This document shows, in pieces, positions 58,388 to 64,000 of a stretch of 64,000 bases of DNA (positions are counted from its first letter, which is position 1; every line of letters starts with the position of its first letter). The stretch covers positions 1 to 64,000 of the forward strand of contig CAMLIT010000007.1 in the NCBI GenBank assembly GCA_946480295.1. Direction: 5' to 3'. The notes under the pieces were generated by a model. That model saw only the letters and a list, made by a program, of their open reading frames with translations, ran no database searches and was not told the origin of the DNA. The stretch comes from an uncultured Gemmatimonadota bacterium. GTDB lineage: Bacteria > Gemmatimonadota > Gemmatimonadetes > Gemmatimonadales > Gemmatimonadaceae. The position numbers and the translations under genes are program-made.

Positions 58388-59335
58388 CTACTCATCCGGT
58401 GTCGGTACGTTCTGCAGCGCATTCAGGGCCACAAGCCGCATCGCCTCGTCTGAGCAACTGAACAGGGGCGCCAGCCAATCGGGTTGAAGGTCGGGTGCGC
58501 GAGCCTGAATCGAGTCAGCGACCCATCCATGGAGCGCCTGCAGATCATCGCCGTGGTACGTCGCGTGCCACGCCGGGTATCGGTCGGCAATCATGCGCAC
58601 TTCCTCGGCTTCCGGCGCGAGCGCAGCCCTCGCGAGCATGTGCAGCGTGCCGATCGCCGCGTCGGGGGGGCAGATACGGGCGTACCTGGGCGACAGCAAA
58701 GCCTGTAGCAGCACATCTCGAAGCGCGATCCGACAGCCTTCGCTTACGCGATCGTTCAACACGAGCCAATGTGCCATGTGGTACTCCGCGTCGCCTCGGA
58801 GCAGCATAGGAATGAGGGCAGGCTCTCGCCAGTGTGCGTACGAAGCGAGCGCGCGCCGTAGGTACGGGCTGTCGAAGGACAGCAGATCTCGGAGCGCTGC
58901 GGGATCGCGGCAGTCGTTCACCCACTCGGCGAGAGTATCCGCCCGCTCTGTGACAGGGCCCGGCAAGGACGACTTGCACATCCAGCCAGGCGCGCGCGTC
59001 GCGACATCGAGAAAACGCGTCCAGAGGCGGCCATGCGTGTTCGCATCGCGTAGAGCACGCATGACAAGGCCGGCACTGATGTCCCAATACAGGTCGCGCG
59101 AGAGCGTCGAGCGCAGGAGCGCGATGACCACGGCTTGGTCGGGGTGCGTCCCCCAGTAGAAGAGCCGTCCGGTACTGCCACGCTCGGTGTCACGTTCAAG
59201 GTCTTCGAGCGCGCGCTTCCCCGCGCCGTCGGCCGGGGCCCCGGGCCATTTCAGGGAGTACGGCGGGTCGGCCAAACGAAGCGGGAGGTCGAGCGCCTCG
59301 AGCTCGTAGTCCGTGGTGTCGTCGTAAGGTGTCAT
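58388..59335 (-). CDS. HEAT/armadillo-like helical protein downstream of the helicase
   Basis: 315 residues from the ATG at 59335, 26 bp after the helicase stop. Almost all helix, in pairs of about 35-40 residues (TEWVNDCRDP-type turns; ALRDLLSFDSPYLRRALASY; PALIPMLLRGDAEYHMAHWL; ALRDVLLQALLSPRYARICP; IGTLHMLARAALAPEAEEVR). The last repeat, WLAPLFSCSDEAMRLVALNA, resembles LAPMFSSTRDDIREAGLEL in the 128-residue protein on the other side of the helicase. It could be a scaffold or partner of the helicase. Function unknown. Confidence 0.55.
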   Translation of the reverse strand: MTPYDDTTDYELEALDLPLRLADPPYSLKWPGAPADGAGKRALEDLERDTERGSTGRLFYWGTHPDQAVVIALLRSTLSRDLYWDISAGLVMRALRDANTHGRLWTRFLDVATRAPGWMCKSSLPGPVTERADTLAEWVNDCRDPAALRDLLSFDSPYLRRALASYAHWREPALIPMLLRGDAEYHMAHWLVLNDRVSEGCRIALRDVLLQALLSPRYARICPPDAAIGTLHMLARAALAPEAEEVRMIADRYPAWHATYHGDDLQALHGWVADSIQARAPDLQPDWLAPLFSCSDEAMRLVALNALQNVPTPDE

Positions 59336-59361
59336 GTGGGATAGACGAAGGTGGATTCGTT

Positions 59362-61626
59362 TCAGTGACTCTCGACGGAGTCCGACGACCAACGCTTGGG
59401 CTGAGCTGGCAGCGAAGCACGAACGGCGCAATGCTCACGAATCTGCCGGAGCTTGTCGGCGCGGTCGCGCACTTGGGAGGCCACGTCGATGGCGCCGCAG
59501 CCCTCGAGCTGGTCGAGGATCGAGAGGAGCAGGGGCCGCGGGTGCAGAGGCTCGAGCTGGGCACGAAGTCCCGCGACATCGGCGCACACGATGAGCGTGT
59601 TTCGAGCGCGCGTCAGGGAGACCAGGAGGAGTCTCGAGCCTTCGTCCGACCAGCGGGAGACCCTCATCCACTCGTAAACGGGGATCCCTCGCCCCTCGAC
59701 CAGATCGAGCAGCACCACGTCGGCTTCCTGCGCCTGATACGTATGCGCGGTGCCGGCGCGCGCAGGAGTGCGCGGGAAGTGGCGCGCGAGCATCCGGGCG
59801 TGGAGGCGCGCCTGCGCGACGTACGGCGAGATGATGGCGAGGGATCCCCGGCCGGGCCCTACGACACGATGCTCGTGGAGCAGCGTTACCAGCCCGCGTA
59901 CGGTCGCGCCGTGCATCTTGTTGATGCGCGAGCCGCCCGGGGCGTACTCCGCCAGTGGTCCGAGGTCGCTCGTATCTGCGAGGTACGCCCCGTGATGGCT
60001 GCGCGACGGCCGAGAGAACGGGAGGGGCGGCACCGCTAACCGCGCCCGAGCGACGGCGGGATCGGTCTCGAAGCTCCCTCCGTAAGCGGGAGCAACAAGC
60101 GCTGCGATCTCAGGGTGCATGCGGCGGTTGGGCCCGATCCGCACAACATGGTCGGCGAGATGAAGCGACCCGTCCGAATGCTCCAAGACCCCGTCGCTCG
60201 TCGCGAAGGCATCGCGCGCGAGCCACTGCGCTGAGAGCGGCGTGTCCGCACACACCACCGCAGGGAGCTGACGAGGGTCGCCGAGGAACCACACCCGCTC
60301 GCGCGCTAACGTGGCGAGGCAGTACGCGAGTGCTGCCGGCAGCATGCTGGCCTCGTCGATGACCACCACGTCCCAGCCGCTGTCGCGGATCGCATGTCGC
60401 ATCAGGGCCGTGTGGGCAGTGGCGCCGAGCACCTCGCACGTTCGCACGAGCTCGTCCTCGAGATGGGCCTCGGAGCGCGCCCGCGCCGCTTCAAAGCGGC
60501 GCGCCCGCTCACGCGCTACCGACTCGGCGCGCGCGGCGTAGCGCTCAAGGACGCGGATCCGGCGCAGAAGCTCGAGGCGCTCTTCATGGTGGTCCTGCGG
60601 AAGGATCGTGAGCAGCACGCGCAATTCGTCCAACTCGTCCAACCGCTCCTCTATGCGGACCGCGCTGTCAACGGCGCGGCGCATCTGCTCGGCTCGCACG
60701 CGCGCGGCGACGCTGCTGCTCTCCGCCCACTCACCGTACCGCTCCCGAAATGCAGGCGTGATGTTGCGCCCGACCCGGAGCAGCGCGCCCAGACGCCGGT
60801 CGCCGTGTCGAGACAGCCGGTCGACCATGCGGCCGATCGCCTCGTCGACCGCCGCGTTGCTCGGCGCGGCCACGAGCACCCGCGGCCGGCGCACGGCACC
60901 TCCACCATGAGTCGCCGGCGCGCATGCCGCCTGCATCAGCCACTCGATTCCGGCCACGGCGGTCGAAGTCTTGCCCGTTCCGGCTGGACCGAGGGCCGCC
61001 GAGAGTGAGCGCGTGGCGAGCGCATGAACCGCCGCGAGCTGCGCCTCGTTCGGCTCATCTGGCCACCGCCCGGGCCACAGGCGGGCGAACGACTCCGGGA
61101 TGTCGCCACCGATCGGCGTGTCGGGGACGAAGAGCGCGCTCGCACGCTCCGGCTGGCCGAGGAAGCGCAGCGCGACGTCGGCGTTGAACGACCGAAGTCC
61201 AGCGCTGATCCCGCGGAGAATCTCCTGCGCGAAGATGAGCGGCACGCTATCTGGCGGGACGAGTCGACCACCTGCGAGCATCGTGGGGCCGAGGTCGACC
61301 GGGATGGCGAGGCGGAGAACTCTGCCTCCGTCGGGCAGAACGACGGCGCCATAGGTCGATGGCATGGCACCGGGACGCGCGGCCGGGACGAAGCGCATCG
61401 ACTGGTCGGGATGGAGGCGGCTCGGGTGTGGCATCGCGAATTCGTAAACCGTTCCCGATCCCGATCCAGCGCCCGCGTCGTCAGGCATCCGTCGACCGGC
61501 CGGCAGCGGGATGGGGTCCCGGTGCTCCGCCCGCATCTCGTGATCCAGCGCCGCGCACATGGCCTCGTGCGTGCGCGCGAGCGCTTGCTGGACATCTGTC
61601 GGCAGGGCATTCAGCCTGACGTGCAC
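59362..61626 (-). CDS. Upf1-like superfamily 1 helicase
   Basis: 754 residues from the GTG at 61626. Walker A GPAGTGKTSTAVAGIEWL with Lys219, Walker B VVIDEASMLPAALAY, motif III FLGDPRQLPAVV, motif V/VI EADVVLLDLVEG and LVSLTRARNTLIVCAD. A coiled-coil insertion (residues ~300-390: RIEERLDELDELRVLLTIL; EARSEAHLEDEL-type) stands between motifs I and II, as in Upf1/Dna2-type helicases. No nuclease domain is seen. The ~200 N-terminal residues are unassigned. It sits between two helical-repeat proteins in a minus-strand block led by Rep. A role in element replication or in phage defence fits. Confidence 0.8.
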   Translation of the reverse strand: MHVRLNALPTDVQQALARTHEAMCAALDHEMRAEHRDPIPLPAGRRMPDDAGAGSGSGTVYEFAMPHPSRLHPDQSMRFVPAARPGAMPSTYGAVVLPDGGRVLRLAIPVDLGPTMLAGGRLVPPDSVPLIFAQEILRGISAGLRSFNADVALRFLGQPERASALFVPDTPIGGDIPESFARLWPGRWPDEPNEAQLAAVHALATRSLSAALGPAGTGKTSTAVAGIEWLMQAACAPATHGGGAVRRPRVLVAAPSNAAVDEAIGRMVDRLSRHGDRRLGALLRVGRNITPAFRERYGEWAESSSVAARVRAEQMRRAVDSAVRIEERLDELDELRVLLTILPQDHHEERLELLRRIRVLERYAARAESVARERARRFEAARARSEAHLEDELVRTCEVLGATAHTALMRHAIRDSGWDVVVIDEASMLPAALAYCLATLARERVWFLGDPRQLPAVVCADTPLSAQWLARDAFATSDGVLEHSDGSLHLADHVVRIGPNRRMHPEIAALVAPAYGGSFETDPAVARARLAVPPLPFSRPSRSHHGAYLADTSDLGPLAEYAPGGSRINKMHGATVRGLVTLLHEHRVVGPGRGSLAIISPYVAQARLHARMLARHFPRTPARAGTAHTYQAQEADVVLLDLVEGRGIPVYEWMRVSRWSDEGSRLLLVSLTRARNTLIVCADVAGLRAQLEPLHPRPLLLSILDQLEGCGAIDVASQVRDRADKLRQIREHCAVRASLPAQPKRWSSDSVESH

Positions 61627-61733
61627 GACCGCCTCCTGGCGAGTGGTGCGTCAGGCTACCCGGCTCCCCACTGCAAACCAGAAATACCGCTGGTGACCGG
61701 TGCGTGCAGGTTCGGCAATTCCCGCGACGAGTC

Positions 61734-62120
61734 CTACGCCGCGGGGGCGGGCCAGCGCGATACGAGTTCGAGGCCTGCCTCGCGAATGTCGTCCCGCGTG
61801 GACGAGAACATCGGCGCCAGGTCTGCAGGTTCGAGCCGCGAGAGCTGCTCAGCCGTGCCATAGCGCAGGATGGCGTCGAGCATCGCGTACAGGGGGCCGA
61901 GCGCCCCTTCGGCTGTGAGGCGTCTGACGGTCGGCCGGACCAATGCCGCGAGTTCTGTCGGCGGGAGCTGCAGGGCGACGCGCCCCGCCAAGTTCCAGAT
62001 CGCCTGGAACTCGTCGAATTCCGGCTCCGATGCCTCTAGCAGGCGCTCCACGTCCGTGGGATGGATCGGTGCGCGGAGTCGTACACGGCTGGCGTGGGGC
62101 TGGGACGTGAGATGGCGCAT
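61734..62120 (-). CDS. Small helical-repeat protein upstream of the helicase
   Basis: 128 residues from the ATG at 62120. EPEFDEFQAIWNLAGRVALQ, LAALVRPTVRRLTAEGALGP, LYAMLDAILRYGTAEQLSRL and LAPMFSSTRDDIREAGLELV give four helix pairs. The end resembles the end of the 315-residue protein downstream of the helicase. It precedes the helicase by 107 bp. No family recognised. Confidence 0.5.
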   Translation of the reverse strand: MRHLTSQPHASRVRLRAPIHPTDVERLLEASEPEFDEFQAIWNLAGRVALQLPPTELAALVRPTVRRLTAEGALGPLYAMLDAILRYGTAEQLSRLEPADLAPMFSSTRDDIREAGLELVSRWPAPAA

Positions 62121-62229
62121 GGTCAGGGACCGGGTTGGTGATGGAGGCAGAGTTCTCGCGTCGACTCGACCTCGTACGACAGCGTGGCGGCGCAGGAGGA
62201 GCGCCGACAAGTCCCGTCGGCAGGCAGGG

Positions 62230-63576
62230 TCACGGAGCCAGCACGGGATCCATCGGGGGCGGCAGCCGGCCGGGGAGGAACCTCGGGTCAAAGAGATCCA
62301 GCAGCAGCGAGACCGCGGGGGGCGGAGTGGGCGAGGGATCCCCGGGGCACGGCTCCCAGGTGCGGCCGGTGAACACTTCTGCGGCTGCCGCTGCGACGCC
62401 GAGCAATCCCCCCCGTTCCGCAGCCTCGAGCAGGTGCGCCATCGCTCCTAAGCGCTTGGCGAGGGCCATATAGACCGGCCTCGGGATGACCGCGACGAGT
62501 TCCTCGGTCCCCGCAGCTTCGGGCGTGACCGGCGCGTCCCCGAACGCGCGGCGGAGCCCCGCGAGACCGGTCACGAGTCGTACCCGGAGAATGGCGTGGG
62601 TGTACTCCTGCCAGAGCACGCGGTCGCGGGCATCGCCAAGCGCAGCGCTCGCGGCGATCTGCCAGGGGTTGCGACGCCCGTGCGCGACCTCGCCATCGCA
62701 CGCACCGTCCGGCCCACCGCTGTCTCGGAAATCCCTCGCCGCGTCGGAGCTGAGGCCGAGCTTCACGAGGTACTCTCCGCGCGCGCACGGCTTGAGGTGC
62801 GTGCCGTGCGCTTCGTCGGGCAGGTACGCGGCGATGTCCTTCATCGCGACGCCGTTCTCGACCAGGGCTCGGGTGAGGCATGAGGCCCATCGTTCCGAGA
62901 GCCGTGCTCGGGCGAGGGCAGCCGCTTCCTCGTCGCGCCGCTCACTCACCACGAAAAGGAGCACGTGAAGGTGCGGGTGCCAGCCCCGTGGACCGTGGGT
63001 GACATCGAAGCCGCGCACCGTGTGAGCGATACCCAGGCGAGCCGCGATCCGGAGCCACGGGCTCCCATGCGTCAGCAGGTGCCACGCCCGGAGGAGGACC
63101 GTCACGAGCAGGCGCAGATCGTCGTTGCGATGGTGCCTGATCGTGAGGGTCAGCAACCCCAGCTCACCACCCGCCTCGCGCCAGTGGGAGGTCGCGTGAG
63201 TGATTTGCCGGCTCGCTTCGGAGCGCCGGGACGACGCGCATTCCGGGCAGGAGTGGGGGCTCTTGCACCTGACCGGCCCCCGGACCTGCGCGCGGCGCTG
63301 TCCGTCCTGCTCGCGAACGCGAATCTCGGCGTGATCGGCCGACGGTGCGCCGACGCGTTCACCAGGGCGTCGGTGCTTGATCATGTACCCGCACTTGCTG
63401 GCCGACCGGGTCGTGATCGTTCGCAGAGCGTCGCGCATGCGCTGCAGGTCGCGGATCGGGGGGTGGTCTGGCTCGGGGGGGTAACGACTCTCCTGTTCTT
63501 CCCCAAGGGGGAGAACCGTGAGAGTAGGGGCCCGCCGATGCGACTGATCGTCGGCGGCGCGAGCGCGGGGTGACAC
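62230..63576 (-). CDS. Rolling-circle replication initiator Rep (HUH endonuclease)
   Basis: 448 residues from the GTG at 63576. A Cys-rich motif VRCKSPHSCPECA (as in Rep_1-type zinc site), motif 1 GLLTLTIRHH, motif 2 GWHPHLHVLLFV with His200, His202 and His204, and motif 3 GEYLVKLGLSSD with the candidate nucleophile Tyr269. This is the organisation of plasmid Rep proteins that nick the double-strand origin. The C-terminal ~170 residues are unassigned. A Rep inside the chromosome argues for an integrated plasmid or a rolling-circle-replicating mobile element. Its origin is not recognised, but the 424 bp upstream are non-coding and are the first place to look. Confidence 0.8.
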   Translation of the reverse strand: MSPRARAADDQSHRRAPTLTVLPLGEEQESRYPPEPDHPPIRDLQRMRDALRTITTRSASKCGYMIKHRRPGERVGAPSADHAEIRVREQDGQRRAQVRGPVRCKSPHSCPECASSRRSEASRQITHATSHWREAGGELGLLTLTIRHHRNDDLRLLVTVLLRAWHLLTHGSPWLRIAARLGIAHTVRGFDVTHGPRGWHPHLHVLLFVVSERRDEEAAALARARLSERWASCLTRALVENGVAMKDIAAYLPDEAHGTHLKPCARGEYLVKLGLSSDAARDFRDSGGPDGACDGEVAHGRRNPWQIAASAALGDARDRVLWQEYTHAILRVRLVTGLAGLRRAFGDAPVTPEAAGTEELVAVIPRPVYMALAKRLGAMAHLLEAAERGGLLGVAAAAAEVFTGRTWEPCPGDPSPTPPPAVSLLLDLFDPRFLPGRLPPPMDPVLAP

Positions 63577-64000
63577 GGTGGGGGCCTGGGCTGGGGAAGC
63601 CCGGGCGGCCGGATCCGCGGCACGGCGGGCACCGCGCGGAAGCGCGGCACACCGCAGGGGAGTGGAGCAGTAGGGCAGCTGTCAAGCGCACGCTCGGGAG
63701 TGTGTGTTCAAGCCACTGGCTGATACGCGACTGACGCAGTACATGTCGGGTTGGGCTTGACGCCGGCCCTGCTGCTCAGAAGGCACCGCGCTAAAGCACC
63801 TGTTGTGGCACGAATTGGAGGCAGCTGCGGCAGTGTCCATGTAGTGCGCGCAACGCTCACGTCTCGCGCTCGCGACGCGCCTCATCCTCGAAGACCACTG
63901 CTTCGGTCCACCGCGAGCCTGCGCCTAACGTCTCATGCCCAGGCATCGGTTGCCGCCCGCGAGCCAAGCCACTCGCGTGCTCCGGGCTTCGCATCTATCA
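63577..64000. other. Region upstream of rep, no supported gene
   Basis: 424 bp to the window edge. GCCCGGGCGG-type inverted stretches and CCGCGGCAC/GTGCC pieces near 63600-63650 could be part of a replication origin; I cannot define a nick site. Short frames here have no family character. Confidence 0.4.

Larger units (their letters stand above)
35803..64000. mobile_element. Integrated mobile element or defence island, left end in comEC; right end outside the window
   Basis: Evidence: comEC is cut near 35803; base composition drops from the >70% GC of the core to clearly lower values; genes are a mixture of defence systems, a very large tyrosine recombinase, a rolling-circle Rep, helicase, orphans and pseudogenes; palindromic att-like structures lie at the left edge and in front of the recombinase. 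No tRNA target or conjugation genes are seen. It could be one integrated plasmid-like element or several stacked insertions; the missing comEC 3' end would mark the right boundary. Confidence 0.7.

Noticed and set aside
63682..63885. 67-residue minus-strand gene upstream of rep
   Set aside because: No ribosome-binding site or protein character; region is more likely origin or control DNA.

Overview
The window is high-GC DNA (about 70% or more in the first 35.8 kb, visibly lower afterwards). It carries a classical division and cell wall (dcw) cluster, lipoproteins with lipoboxes and an outer-membrane beta-barrel, so a didermic bacterium. Gene order, protein flavour and base composition are consistent with Gemmatimonadota, but that placement is an inference; no rRNA or other marker settles it.

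Positions 1-35.8 kb are core chromosome. 1-13.6 kb is a tight dcw operon: the end of a PASTA-type FtsI, then murE, murF, mraY, murD, ftsW, murG, murC, ftsQ, ftsA and ftsZ, mostly joined by 4-bp ATGA/GTGA overlaps. It builds UDP-MurNAc-pentapeptide, lipid I and II, and the division ring. murB and ddl are absent from this stretch. An M23 peptidase, a VWA-type membrane protein, ftsY and recG follow. A convergent histidine kinase/lipoprotein pair, asnS, mazG, an alr-deoB-cdd operon, surface proteins, a receiver-kinase, mtaB, miaB, a ComFB-like gene and comEC complete the core. Four gene boundaries carry heptamer-based inverted repeats, and the ftsQ-ftsA junction carries a 62-bp tandem duplication built on the ATGA start/stop overlap.

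At about 35.80 kb comEC stops abruptly after its GHHG motif. From there to the window end (28 kb, right end not seen) the DNA looks like an integrated mobile element or defence island. It encodes Abi-alpha (DUF4393), an Mrr-like nuclease, a lone receiver protein, a methyltransferase/nuclease restriction pair, a complete short type II CBASS (CD-NTase, stand-alone E2-like protein, CapV phospholipase), a very large tyrosine recombinase, small cassette-like and decayed genes, a UDG-like protein, an Upf1-like SF1 helicase flanked by two putatively HEAT-like proteins, and an HUH rolling-circle Rep. Many genes here are unknown, frameshifted or truncated, as expected of accessory DNA.

The most unusual signals are nested palindromes of related design at the element's left edge and just upstream of the large recombinase (candidate recombinase sites), a dispersed 25-30 bp repeat that marks gene junctions at 54-56 kb, a GGTATTCC half-site array at 45.3 kb, and the helicase/HEAT-like/Rep block. 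All functional statements come from reading motifs by eye; no database search was possible.
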